The notes under the pieces are model-generated. The model saw nothing but the letters and a program-made list of their open reading frames with translations, was not told where the DNA came from and did not search any database. Position numbers and translations under genes: made by a program. Of a stretch of DNA of 64,000 nt, positions 1 through 8,259 are shown one piece after another. The stretch's first letter is position 1. Each line of letters opens with the position of its first letter. Source of the stretch: Microbispora hainanensis (GTDB lineage Bacteria; Actinomycetota; Actinomycetes; Streptosporangiales; Streptosporangiaceae); the NCBI RefSeq assembly GCF_006874475.1, contig NZ_VIRM01000031.1, positions 42,594 to 106,593 of the forward strand. Direction: 5' to 3'.

Positions 1-453
1 CATGAACCGCCAGAACAACCCGACCACGACCGGCGACAGCATCATCGGAACCAGGAACAGGGTGGTCAGCAGTCCTCGCCCGTGCGTACGCCGTGAGATC
101 AGGTAGGCGATGGTGAAGCCGAGCACGGTCTGCAGGGCGACGGCGCCGATCACGTAGATCAACGTCGTCAGGGCCCTCAGGTGGACCTGCGCCGAAGCCA
201 GGATGGCGGTGTAGTTCTCGAACCAGACGAAATTGGCCGGCCCCCCGCGGGTGGCCGAGTAGTCGGTGAAAGACAGGTACAACGCCCACAGCAACGGAAA
301 CACCGACATCGCGAGCAACAGCAGCAGCGCCGGGGAGATGAAGACCACGGCGAGCCATCGGTCGCTCAAGCGGCGGGACCGCCCCCGCGCAGGCGGCGTC
401 GTGGACGCCGCCTGCCCGGGGTGGTCGGTAGTCAGGGAGGCGGAGTCACTCAC
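1..453 (-). CDS. ABC sugar importer permease, MalF/UgpA type (3' end outside window)
   Basis: Inner-membrane permease of a carbohydrate-type ABC importer. I translated the reverse strand from GTG at 453. A hydrophilic N-terminus rich in Ser, Thr, Arg and Pro (about 35 residues) precedes a first membrane helix (LAVVFISPALLLLLAMSVFP). The motif YLSFTDYS follows, and then two more helices around TLIYVIGAVALQTVLGF and LFLVPMMLSPVVVGLFW. This is the usual start of a MalF/UgpA-like subunit of about 300 residues, so roughly half the protein lies beyond position 1. The GTG overlaps the stop of the binding-protein gene (GTGA), showing translational coupling. The specific sugar cannot be read from the sequence. 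Confidence 0.85.
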   Translation of the reverse strand, partial: MSDSASLTTDHPGQAASTTPPARGRSRRLSDRWLAVVFISPALLLLLAMSVFPLLWALYLSFTDYSATRGGPANFVWFENYTAILASAQVHLRALTTLIYVIGAVALQTVLGFTIAYLISRRTHGRGLLTTLFLVPMMLSPVVVGLFWRFM

Positions 454-1871
454 AGCCCGCCGCCGCCCTTGCGGTTGCTGGAGTCGAGCACGCTCTGCTG
501 CTCCTTCGCGATGTCGTCGAGCGCGTCCTTCGGGCTCTTCGCGCCGTTGAGAGCGGCGTTCACGTTGGTGTTCTCGATGTCGACGAGACGCGCGTACTCA
601 GGCACGTTCCACATGTCCCGCATCCGCGGAACCGAGTCGGCGTACACCTTGTTGAACGGCCCGGCGTTGAGGAACTCGGGCGACTCGAGGGCGTCCGTAC
701 GCGAGGGCACGCCACCGGCGGCGGCCCACTTCTTCTGGATGTCGGCCTGCTCGAACCACTTCATGAAGTTCAGCGCCTCCGCCTGCTTCTCCTCGGAGGA
801 GTAGGCCGACACGTGCATCCCCATGCCGCCGAGAGGCACCAGGTTCGTCTTCTGGGTCGGCAGGGTGGCGAAGCCCAGCTTCTCGAGGATCTGCTCCCGC
901 GTGGTGCCGAGCGTCGACTGCTTCGGGTCGAGCAGGGCGCCGCTCGCGGCGATCCAGTTGAACGCGATGCACGCCTTGCCCTGGGCGACCGCCGCGTTCA
1001 CCTCGTCGATGAACCAGTTGCCGGAGCCCTTGGCGGTGAGCGGCTTCATCTTGTTGACCAGGACGTCCATCGCCTCCTGGCCCGCGGCGTCGTTGAGGAC
1101 GCCGTTGATCTTGCGCGACTTGGCGTCCCAGAGGTTGCCGCCGTAGACGCCGTTGACCGTGTTGTAGGTGACGGCCGCGGCGTCGGAGCCGTTGGCCTGG
1201 TGGAAGGCCAGGCCACTGACGCCGGGGTTGTCCGCCTGGCACTTCTCGGCGACCGAGATCATCTCGTCCCAGGTCTGCGGCGGCTTGTCGCCGATCAGGT
1301 CCTTGCGATAGATCATCGTCCAGGTGTCACCGAGCAGCGGCAGTCCGTACAGGCTGGCGTTCTCGTCGCGCTTGCCGGTCTCCGCCTGGGGGAACTGGCC
1401 GTAGGCCGCCAGGAGGTACGGGTTGTAGGCGTTGACGTCGATGTTCTTCTTGACGAAGTCGGTGATGTCGAGGATGTTGCCGTTCGTCACGGCCTCGCCG
1501 ATGTGCTGCGAGTCCAGGATCGGGATGTCGAAGTCGGTCTTGTGCGCGGCGAACTGGGTGAACATCGCGTCGTGCCAGTTCGCGTTGGGCACGGTGTTGA
1601 CCTTGATGGTCACGTTCGGCCGCTCCTTGGTGTACTCCGCGTTCGCGAAGTCCTCCAGGGCGTGAGCGGGGGGCCAGTCGAACCAGATGAAGCTGAGGGT
1701 CAGCGGGTCCTTGGTGAGCTCGGGGACGGTCGCCGGCGCCTTGGGGGCGCTGCTCTCCGTGCCGCCGCCGCCGCAGGCCACCGCGGTCGTGACCATCAAC
1801 ATGGCCGCCGCTGCCAGCCGCGCCCTTCGACCGGGAACCGACAGTCGTCCTATTCGATGTGGATACCGCAT
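450..1871 (-). CDS. Extracellular solute-binding lipoprotein, family 1 (sugar ABC importer)
   Basis: Substrate receptor of the ABC importer whose permease follows with a 4-base overlap. The 473-residue protein has a twin-arginine-like basic N-terminus (RRAR, 15-18), a hydrophobic segment and a lipobox ending at Cys33 (AVAC), so it should be lipid-anchored on the outer face of the membrane. The rest fits family 1 (maltose/glycerol-3-phosphate type) binding proteins in length and in motifs such as YGLPLLGD and PLGGMGMHVSAYS. No ATPase gene is in the window; such importers often use a shared MsiK-type ATPase (family knowledge). The divergent GntR gene at 2265 is the likely local regulator. Confidence 0.88.
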   Translation of the reverse strand: MRYPHRIGRLSVPGRRARLAAAAMLMVTTAVACGGGGTESSAPKAPATVPELTKDPLTLSFIWFDWPPAHALEDFANAEYTKERPNVTIKVNTVPNANWHDAMFTQFAAHKTDFDIPILDSQHIGEAVTNGNILDITDFVKKNIDVNAYNPYLLAAYGQFPQAETGKRDENASLYGLPLLGDTWTMIYRKDLIGDKPPQTWDEMISVAEKCQADNPGVSGLAFHQANGSDAAAVTYNTVNGVYGGNLWDAKSRKINGVLNDAAGQEAMDVLVNKMKPLTAKGSGNWFIDEVNAAVAQGKACIAFNWIAASGALLDPKQSTLGTTREQILEKLGFATLPTQKTNLVPLGGMGMHVSAYSSEEKQAEALNFMKWFEQADIQKKWAAAGGVPSRTDALESPEFLNAGPFNKVYADSVPRMRDMWNVPEYARLVDIENTNVNAALNGAKSPKDALDDIAKEQQSVLDSSNRKGGGGL

Positions 1872-2170
1872 CCTCTTGCCTGCTTTCTGGGTGGGGGGCT
1901 TCTGGAGCCTTACTGCGTGCTTCGCCGAGCAGTTGGGGGGTGTTGAGGCGTGTTACCGGCTGTCGCAGGGGCTGACCCGCAGACAGGGCGTCACGAGTAC
2001 GCCACGACGTCGTGGAGCTCCAGGCAGTCGCGAAGTCCTTCGGGCCGTGTGGGGCCCGGCGGCGAATCGAATAGGACGTCGAACATGCTCATAGGAGCTC
2101 CAACTGGTCGAAGCGGAGCGATGGCGGGCGATTCCGCGATTTGTGGGGGATGGCCAGCATCCGCCCCCTT

Positions 2171-2190
2171 TCCTATACGATCCGATTGGG
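2171..2190. promoter_or_regulatory. Candidate GntR operator (site 1) between binding-protein gene and GntR gene
   Basis: Positions 2179-2189 read GATCCGATTGG, an 11-base string that recurs exactly at 3048-3058 in front of the DJ-1 gene. It lies in the 393-base divergent gap 1872-2264, between the importer (minus) and the GntR gene (plus). Nothing else in that gap looks like a gene. Linking the site to the adjacent GntR protein is inference. Confidence 0.4.
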
Positions 2191-2264
2191 GGCGTCAACA
2201 TCCCGCAGCGTTGCGACCGATGTCAACAGGTTCCCGAAGAGATGAGAAAGGACCTCGTGTCACG

Positions 2265-2999
2265 ATGGACGACGAAGTGATGATCGCGCGGCGCGGTGGG
2301 ACCCTGACGGGCGGAACGCCGCCGAGAAGATCTCGCGGCCGGCTTGCCGACGAGGTGTACGACACGCTGCTCGGACAGCTGATGTCGCTACGGATCGAGC
2401 CTGGCTCCCGCGTCACGATCGACGCCCTGGCGCGAGAGCTGGGCGTCTCGCAGACGCCGATCCGAGACGCTCTCAACCGCATGGAGTCCGAGGGCCTGGT
2501 CGTGCGCGTGCCCCATGCCGGCTATCGCATTCCCCCCCAGATCACCCGTCACCGATTCGAGGAGATGCTCGAGCTCCGCCTGCTCCTCGAGCCGGCGGCG
2601 GCGCGCAGATCCGCCGAGCGCGCGTCGTTGGAGCAGGTGGCCGGCCTGCGGCGAATGCTGGAGGAGATGGCGGAGCTGGAGGGGGGCAGCGGGCGCATGG
2701 CCTACGGCGCCTTCGGGCTGCGCGACGCCGCCTTTCACGATCTCGTCGCCTTGAGCGGGGAGAACCAGGCCATCCGCGAAGCGCTCGCTCGCCTGCACAC
2801 GCACGTGCACCTGTTCCGGCTTCTCCACGACACCCAGGTCACCCACCTGGCCATGGCCGAGCACGAGGAGGTCGTGGCCGCGATCGCCGCGCGCGACCCC
2901 GACGCCGCCGCCTACGCCATGCGCCGGCACATCCTGCGATCAGGCGAGCGATTCCGGCGATTGTTCGATGAGGTCAAGGACGCGGACGAATCGCGGTAA
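2265..2999 (+). CDS. GntR-family regulator with FCD-type ligand domain
   Basis: DNA-binding regulator of 244 residues, starting at ATG 2265. A longer open frame upstream has no conserved content. Residues about 28-95 form the GntR winged helix (motif ELGVSQTPIRDALNRMESEGLV). Residues about 105-235 form an all-helical FCD domain with the typical LRLLLEPAAA, FH and HE/HILRS positions that bind metal and a carboxylate ligand in this family. It lies between an ABC sugar importer (divergent) and a DJ-1/hydrolase pair (downstream). Matching GATCCGATTGG sites before both flanks suggest it controls both. The ligand is unknown. Confidence 0.88.
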   Translation: MDDEVMIARRGGTLTGGTPPRRSRGRLADEVYDTLLGQLMSLRIEPGSRVTIDALARELGVSQTPIRDALNRMESEGLVVRVPHAGYRIPPQITRHRFEEMLELRLLLEPAAARRSAERASLEQVAGLRRMLEEMAELEGGSGRMAYGAFGLRDAAFHDLVALSGENQAIREALARLHTHVHLFRLLHDTQVTHLAMAEHEEVVAAIAARDPDAAAYAMRRHILRSGERFRRLFDEVKDADESR

Positions 3000-3039
3000 A
3001 GGCTTGACGGGCGGACCAAGCCGAGGAATGCTGACAAAA

Positions 3040-3062
3040 TCGGATCGGATCCGATTGGATCC
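3040..3062 (+). promoter_or_regulatory. Candidate GntR operator (site 2) before the DJ-1 gene
   Basis: ATCGGATCCGAT at 3044-3055 is a perfect 12-base palindrome, and GATCCGATTGG at 3048-3058 repeats site 1 at 2179. It sits 35 bases upstream of the DJ-1 start. A TTGACG (3004-3009) with AATGCT 17 bases on could be the promoter, but the -10 match is weak. Confidence 0.5.
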
Positions 3063-3095
3063 GTCTCCCCCCGCCCCAGTTTCGAGGAGAAGCAG

Positions 3096-3665
3096 GTGCC
3101 CAGAGCGCTGCTCCTTACCGGCGACGCCGCCGAGGAGCTCGACACCATGTATCCCTACTATCGCGTGCAGGAGGGCGGCTGGGACGTCGACGTCTCGTCA
3201 CGGACGATGCGTGACGTTCAGCTGGTCATCCACGAGTTCGACCCGAACTCCGACGCCTACGTGGAGAAGAACGGCCGGAAGCTGCCGGTCGACGTGACCT
3301 GGGCCGAGGTCGACGTCGAGCGCTACGACGCCCTCATCATCCCCGGGGGACGCGCCCCCGAGTGGATCCGGGTCGACCCCGACGTCAGGCGCATCACCGA
3401 GCACTTCTTCGCGCGCAACCTCCCCATCGCCCTGGTGTGCCACGGCGCGCAGGTGCCGGCCGTGTACGGGCTGCTGAAGGGCCGGAAGACGGCGTGCTTC
3501 CCCCCCATCACGGGTGACATGGAGAACGCGGGCGCGACGGTCATCGACGCTCCCGACGTCGTCGACGGCAACCTTGTCTCCTGCCGCGGCTGGCCCGACA
3601 TGCCGCAGTTCGGCAAGGTGATGATGGAGGTCTTCTCGAAGTCCATCGACTCCGCATCGGCATGA
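3096..3665 (+). CDS. DJ-1/PfpI family protein
   Basis: Class I glutamine-amidotransferase-like fold of the DJ-1/PfpI superfamily, 189 residues, cytoplasmic (no signal peptide). The nucleophile-elbow cysteine is Cys115 followed by His116 (ALVCHGAQ). The conserved glycine-rich turn is IIPGGRAPEW at 81-90, where Glu89 is the likely partner acid. Members act as proteases, glyoxalases/deglycases or isonitrile hydratases; the sequence does not decide which. It starts at GTG 3096 behind a GAGGAG ribosome site and overlaps the next hydrolase by ATGA. The two are therefore co-translated and probably act on one substrate. Confidence 0.88.
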   Translation: MPRALLLTGDAAEELDTMYPYYRVQEGGWDVDVSSRTMRDVQLVIHEFDPNSDAYVEKNGRKLPVDVTWAEVDVERYDALIIPGGRAPEWIRVDPDVRRITEHFFARNLPIALVCHGAQVPAVYGLLKGRKTACFPPITGDMENAGATVIDAPDVVDGNLVSCRGWPDMPQFGKVMMEVFSKSIDSASA

Positions 3666-4507
3666 GCACACGTGAGGTGCCGACTGTGACGGAACTTCGG
3701 ACCGTCACGGTCGGCGGCTCCCCCGTCCATGTCATGGACAGCGGCACCGGGCCCGCAGTGCTGATGCTGCACGGCTCCGGACCCGGTACGACCGGATCCG
3801 GGGCCTGGGCGGCGACGGCGCAGGCGCTGGGCACGTCCTTGCGCCTCGTGGCGCCTGACCAGGCGGGGTTCGGCCGTACACCGATCCCGGCGGGCTCCCG
3901 GGGTGGGCTCCGGCTGTGGACGGAGCAGGCCGCGGGCCTGATGGACGCTCTCGGTGCCGAGCACTACGCCGTGGTGGGCCACTCCATGGGCGGTGCCGTG
4001 GCGCTGGCGTTGGCGGCCGCGCGTCCCCGGCAGGTCACCCATGTCGTGGCGGTCTCGACGATGGGCGCTCCCGGGGCGCCGCTGTCCGCCGACCTCGACG
4101 CGCTCTGGGCCGCCCCCGCCGGCCCGGCCGGGGCACGAGACATGTTGCGCCGTCTCTTCTTCGACCAGGCGCTCGTGACCGAGTCGGCCGTCGCCGCCCG
4201 TGCGGAAGCGATGCACGCGGGAGCGGCCGCGTATGCGTCGCTGTTCCCTCCGCCCAGGGCACGCTGGGCCGACGACCTCACTCTCTCGGCGCGAACGCTG
4301 GCAGGGATCCGCGCGCCCGTGCTGCTCGTCCACGGCGCCGACGACCGGGTCACCCCGCTCGGAACGGCGGCCCTGCCCCTGCTCGAACACCTGGCCGACG
4401 TCCGTCTGCACGTGTTCGGCCGATGCGGGCACGTGCCCGCGCTCGAGCACCCGCACGAGTTCAGGCAGCTCCTGTCGTGCTTCCTCGGCCGGGAACGAGG
4501 GCACTGA
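3662..4507 (+). CDS. Alpha/beta-fold hydrolase
   Basis: Serine hydrolase of 281 residues. The oxyanion loop is HGSGPG (37-42), a form common in C-C bond hydrolases of aromatic degradation. The nucleophile is Ser108 in GHSMGG, the acid is the Asp of GADDRVTP, and the histidine is in GRCGHVPALEHP. There is no signal peptide. It is translationally coupled to the DJ-1 gene by ATGA and is followed 93 bases later by a strong hairpin terminator, so it ends this transcript. The substrate cannot be assigned. An esterase, lactonase or meta-cleavage hydrolase is possible. Confidence 0.87.
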   Translation: MSTREVPTVTELRTVTVGGSPVHVMDSGTGPAVLMLHGSGPGTTGSGAWAATAQALGTSLRLVAPDQAGFGRTPIPAGSRGGLRLWTEQAAGLMDALGAEHYAVVGHSMGGAVALALAAARPRQVTHVVAVSTMGAPGAPLSADLDALWAAPAGPAGARDMLRRLFFDQALVTESAVAARAEAMHAGAAAYASLFPPPRARWADDLTLSARTLAGIRAPVLLVHGADDRVTPLGTAALPLLEHLADVRLHVFGRCGHVPALEHPHEFRQLLSCFLGRERGH

Positions 4508-4600
4508 TCACTGCGACAGGTCCGCAGCGGGTGCTCAAGCAGACCGGCATGGAGCAGGCGTGATCCGCGCGGAAGCGACGCCCTCCCCCAGACCAGAGCC

Positions 4601-4637
4601 ATGACGAGGCGGTGACCGAGGTCACCGCCTCGTCATT
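4601..4637 (+). terminator. Long perfect hairpin terminator
   Basis: The arms ATGACGAGGCGGTGACC and its exact complement occupy 4601-4636 around a two-base centre, a 15-17 bp stem. It follows the hydrolase stop. There is no clear T-run, which is common for actinomycete terminators. Confidence 0.75.
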
Positions 4638-5190
4638 GTCGCATCGGCATCCTGGCGAACCACGCCGGACGCAGCGACGTCGGCGCCGCGGAGGAAAGAA
4701 ACCCGGCGGGGCCGCGCAGCCGGCCCTGTTCGAGGCCCCCTGCTCCGGCCCCGCCCCGCCGACGACCCACGCCGCCCTTCCCCCTGCGCACATAGCGAGT
4801 CGCCTTCACTGGCTGCGGCGGTGGCGGGTGTTGCCGCGCGAGGTTCCGCGCTTGAGAACGGCCACGATCACCGGCTCGCTTTCCAGCTCGCTTTCGTGAC
4901 GCCCGGCAGTTCGCCCCGATGGGCCATCTGCCGGAACCCGGTGCGTGCGACCTCCTTCAGCTCCGCACGCCGCTGGGCCTAGCGGGCGACCACGGCCTTG
5001 CGCCTCTCGTCGGCGGCGATCGACCACGACCGGGCGGCCCGTACCCATGCCTGACCGCGGACCAGCCCCGTCCCCCGTCCGCAGTGTGACCGCTCTCGCC
5101 ACCCCGACCCAAGGCCTTCCGGCCGGTGCCTCACTTTTCGGTCAGGCCCACTACCTCGGAAAACGTAACATTCCTGAATTACGGACAGGC
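4638..5190. other. Intergenic stretch with no supported gene
   Basis: No frame shows a recognisable domain or a ribosome site. On the minus strand around 4820-5080 a translation such as RSWSIAADERRKAVV, then a stop, then RRAELKEVARTGFRQMAHRGELPGV looks protein-like and may be a decayed gene. I cannot name it. Confidence 0.4.
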
Positions 5191-5230
5191 TTGACGGGGG
5201 TTACATCGCCTCTTTATGGTCTATGGACCG
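5191..5230 (+). promoter_or_regulatory. Promoter with overlapping FadR-type palindrome for the peptide operon
   Basis: TTGACG (5191-5196) and TATGGT (5215-5220) are 18 bases apart. TGGTCTATGGACC at 5217-5229 is an inverted repeat (GGTC, four bases, GACC) overlapping the -10 box, as expected for repression. The operon's own GntR protein at 6512 is the natural candidate to bind it. That link is inference. Confidence 0.55.
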
Positions 5231-5253
5231 AACCATATACCTTTGGAGGTGAC

Positions 5254-6519
5254 ATGGTCAGCGGGGAAGCTCTCGACAGCGCTGTCGATGCCTTGGCGGA
5301 GGACGCCTTCGCTTTCCTCGAGCGCCTCGTCGCGGCGCCCAGCACGGTCGGCCACGAGGCCGAGGTCTGTGACGTATTCGGGGCGGAGCTCGCCGCGACC
5401 GGTTTCGACGTCGAGTTCCTGCCGATCCCGGAGGAGATCGTCTCCGACCCGCTCGCCGGCGTCGGCCAGACGTCGTATGCCGGGCGGGCCAACGTCCTGG
5501 GAAGGCGGGGCCATGGAGACGGCCCGTCCCTTCTTCTGAACGGCCATCTGGACGTGGTGCCGGCCGGCACACCCGAGTTGTGGAGCAGCCCCCCGTTCCG
5601 GCCGGCGCGGCGGGACGGCCGGCTGTACGGCCGCGGCGCGGGCGATATGAAGTGCGGTTTCGCGATGGGTGTGCTCGCCGTACGGGCCCTCGACAAGGTG
5701 GCGCCCGGGTTCGACACCGGTCGGCTGATGTTCCTGGGCGCCATCGAAGAGGAGTGCACAGGCAACGGCACGCTGTCGGCGTCGCGGGCGGGGGTGCTCG
5801 CCGACGCCGCCGTCGTACTCGAACCCACCGACCTCGGCATCCTCACCGGAGGGGTCGGCGTGATCTGGCTCGACGTGCGCGTCGTCGGCCGGTCCGCGCA
5901 CGCCGAGTCCGCCCACATGGCCGTCAACCCGGTGGATCTGTGCGGCGTCCTCACCGAGGGTTTGCGGAAATGGTGCGAACGCCTCCCGCAGGAGGCGCCC
6001 GACGAGGCCTTCACCGAGCTGGCCAGCCCGTACAACCTCAATGTCGGGGGCATCTCCGCCGGTGACTGGCACTCCAGTGTCCCGACCGACGCCGTGCTGA
6101 GGCTTCGTGTCGGTTTCCCACGGTCGTGGTCCCCGGGTGAGGCCGAGCAACGGATCAGAGCCGCCGTCGAAGACATCGCGGCCCGTGACGGCCGGTTCCC
6201 GTCCAAGCCTGTCGTCACGGCCTCGGGGTTCCGGGCGGCCGGGTATGCCCTCGCGGACGGGCATCCGCTGACCACCGCGATGGCCAGTGCCCATCGCGAA
6301 GTGCACGGCGCCGACCCGCTCAGGTACGTCATGGGCACCACCACGGACGCCCGGTTCTATGTCAACGACTTCGGCGTCCCCGCCCTCTGCTACGGCCCGC
6401 AGGTCTACGACATGCACGGGATCGACGAGAGCGTCGAGCTGAGCAGCATCGCCGACGGAGCGAAGGTGCTCGCGCGCTTCCTCCACCACTGGTTCGAGGG
6501 CAGCACCGCGGATGAGTGA
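5254..6519 (+). CDS. M20-family metallopeptidase / ArgE-DapE-like deacylase
   Basis: Two-metal amidohydrolase of 421 residues, starting at ATG 5254 behind GGAGGT. Motifs in order are NGHLDVVP (first metal His and Asp), GRGAGDMKCG (bridging Asp), EEECTGNG (catalytic Glu pair), the dimerisation domain near SAHAESAHMAVNP, and YDMHGIDESV near the end carrying the last metal His. There is no signal peptide, so it is cytoplasmic. The family removes acyl groups or splits small peptides and N-acyl amino acids. As the first gene of an operon with a full Dpp-type importer, it probably hydrolyses what the importer brings in. Confidence 0.9.
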   Translation: MVSGEALDSAVDALAEDAFAFLERLVAAPSTVGHEAEVCDVFGAELAATGFDVEFLPIPEEIVSDPLAGVGQTSYAGRANVLGRRGHGDGPSLLLNGHLDVVPAGTPELWSSPPFRPARRDGRLYGRGAGDMKCGFAMGVLAVRALDKVAPGFDTGRLMFLGAIEEECTGNGTLSASRAGVLADAAVVLEPTDLGILTGGVGVIWLDVRVVGRSAHAESAHMAVNPVDLCGVLTEGLRKWCERLPQEAPDEAFTELASPYNLNVGGISAGDWHSSVPTDAVLRLRVGFPRSWSPGEAEQRIRAAVEDIAARDGRFPSKPVVTASGFRAAGYALADGHPLTTAMASAHREVHGADPLRYVMGTTTDARFYVNDFGVPALCYGPQVYDMHGIDESVELSSIADGAKVLARFLHHWFEGSTADE

Positions 6520-7303
6520 GATCTTCGACGCTCCGCTGCTGAACGAGCTGCAGCGTGACAACACCGACCCGCTGGCCAGGCCCATCGTGGTGCGCAACGC
6601 GCCGGAACAGATCGTGGAGCGTCTCGTCACCGCCGTCGCCCTCGGGGTGTACGTGCCCGGCCAGGCGCTTCCGCCCGAGCGCGAGCTCGCGTCGTTGCTC
6701 GGCGTCTCCCGGGCAACCGTGCGGGAGGCCCTGCGCCGCATGACCGAGAGCGGCTTCATCGAGCAACGCCGTGGCCGCAACGGCGGCTCGTTCGTGCTGG
6801 AGAACTGGCGGCCGTCGTCGGCCGATCTCATCCGACGGCACCTGCTGCCCAACTGGGACCGCTTCGAGGCGTTGTTCGATGCCCGCCAGCTCTTGGAGCC
6901 GGTGATCGCCGCGACGGCGGCCCTCCGCCGCAACGAAGACGACGTGGCGGCCCTTTCGCAGGCCCTCGAGGACTACCACGCGGCCACCGACCGCGAGGAG
7001 TCCCGCGTCGCCGACGAGCGCGTGCACCGGGCGATCGCGGAGTCGACGCACAATTCGGTCCTGGTCGGCCTGAGCGCTCAGATCCGTACGAGGATCAGTC
7101 TTGACCTGGGCGCCGAGCCGTACACGCCGGAGATCCGCCGGGTCGCCGCGGAGCAGCACGGGCTGCTGGCCGACGCCGTCATCGCCCAGGACCCCGAACG
7201 CGCCTCGACGATCGCCCTCGAGCACTTCGGCCTGACCGAGAAACTGGTTCGCGATCTGGTGGCGCGAGTCCAGGAGCTGGCGACCCTGGAGACCGACGAA
7301 TGA
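6512..7303 (+). CDS. GntR-family regulator, FadR subfamily
   Basis: Transcription factor of 263 residues. The winged helix spans about 32-105, with the sequences LPPERELASLLGVSRATVREAL and GRNGGSFV. An FCD ligand-binding domain follows to about residue 250, with ARQLLEPVIAATAA and a later HRAIAES motif. Its ATG lies 8 bases inside the end of the peptidase gene, and its stop overlaps the next permease start (ATGA). It is thus embedded in the operon it most likely controls; a FadR-type palindrome overlaps the operon promoter. The effector is probably a small acid or peptide product, which is inference. Confidence 0.88.
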   Translation: MSEIFDAPLLNELQRDNTDPLARPIVVRNAPEQIVERLVTAVALGVYVPGQALPPERELASLLGVSRATVREALRRMTESGFIEQRRGRNGGSFVLENWRPSSADLIRRHLLPNWDRFEALFDARQLLEPVIAATAALRRNEDDVAALSQALEDYHAATDREESRVADERVHRAIAESTHNSVLVGLSAQIRTRISLDLGAEPYTPEIRRVAAEQHGLLADAVIAQDPERASTIALEHFGLTEKLVRDLVARVQELATLETDE

Positions 7304-8259
7304 ACCCGCGCCTGCTTTTCGTGCTCCGGCGGCTCGGGCTCACCATCCCGGTGCTGTTCGTGATGAGCGTCGTCATCTTCCTGATCATCCGGCTGGTTCC
7401 CGGCGACCCGGTCCGGACCATGCTGGGTTTCCGCGCGACCCCCGAGTCGATAGCGCAGGTGCGGGCCCAGCTTCACCTCGACGACCCGTTGTGGGTGCAG
7501 TATCGCGACTGGCTCGCCGGTCTCCTCCACGGCGATTTCGGCCAGGACTTCGTGAGCAAGGCGCCGCTCAGCGAACTGCTCGCGCAGCGCGTCCCCGTCA
7601 CGCTGGAAATCACGCTGCTGTCGATGCTTCTCGCCGTCGCCGTCGGCGTGCCGCTCGGCGTCCGCGCGGCCGTCGGCGGCCGGTGGGCGCGCCGCCTGAC
7701 CGAGGGCTTCGTGGTCTTCGGGATCAGCGTCCCCGACTTCTGGCTCGGCATCATGCTCGTGCTGGTGTGCGCCGGCACGATGATGTGGCTGCCGCCGTCG
7801 GGATACGTGCCCTTCACCGAAGATCCCGGCGGCAACCTCACGTACATGATCCTTCCGGTGCTCACGCTGGCCGTCGCCGAGGCGGCGTACATCATCCGGA
7901 CGACCCGCGGGGCGATGCTGGGGGTCATAGGACGGCCCTTCATCGTCTACCTGAGGGCCAAGGGCACCAGAGAACGCTCGATCGTTTACCGTCACGCCCT
8001 GCGTAACGCGGCGACCCCCATCGCCACGGTCATCGGCATCCAGTTCGGCGTCCTGCTGGGCGGCGCGATCGTCGTGGAGACGCTCTTCGCGCTCCCGGGA
8101 GTCGGCCGGCTGATCGTCACGGCCATCAACCAGCGCAACTACCCGGTGGTCCAGGCCGGGCTGCTCGTGGTGGCGACGCTGTTCATCCTGGTCAGCCTCA
8201 TCACCGACCTGGTGGTGGGCTTCATCGACCCGCAGGTGTCCGACAGGGGAGAGTCATGA
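7300..8259 (+). CDS. dppB: Dipeptide/oligopeptide ABC importer permease, DppB type
   Basis: Integral membrane subunit of 319 residues with six predicted helices. It begins with the standard first helix (LGLTIPVLFVMSVVIFLIIRLVPGDP) and carries the BPD_transp_1 core with the EAA-like loop near YIIRTTRGAMLGVIGRPFIVYLRAKG. It pairs with the DppC-type protein coded next, overlapping it by ATGA. Length and motif order are normal for the family. These importers take up di- and oligopeptides, nickel or opine-like compounds. The M20 enzyme in the operon favours a peptide or N-acyl amino acid. Confidence 0.92.
   Translation: MNPRLLFVLRRLGLTIPVLFVMSVVIFLIIRLVPGDPVRTMLGFRATPESIAQVRAQLHLDDPLWVQYRDWLAGLLHGDFGQDFVSKAPLSELLAQRVPVTLEITLLSMLLAVAVGVPLGVRAAVGGRWARRLTEGFVVFGISVPDFWLGIMLVLVCAGTMMWLPPSGYVPFTEDPGGNLTYMILPVLTLAVAEAAYIIRTTRGAMLGVIGRPFIVYLRAKGTRERSIVYRHALRNAATPIATVIGIQFGVLLGGAIVVETLFALPGVGRLIVTAINQRNYPVVQAGLLVVATLFILVSLITDLVVGFIDPQVSDRGES

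Noticed and set aside
4806..5102. Minus-strand frames in the gap before the peptide operon
   Set aside because: Protein-like runs are broken by stops and no start or family is evident. At most it is a decayed gene.
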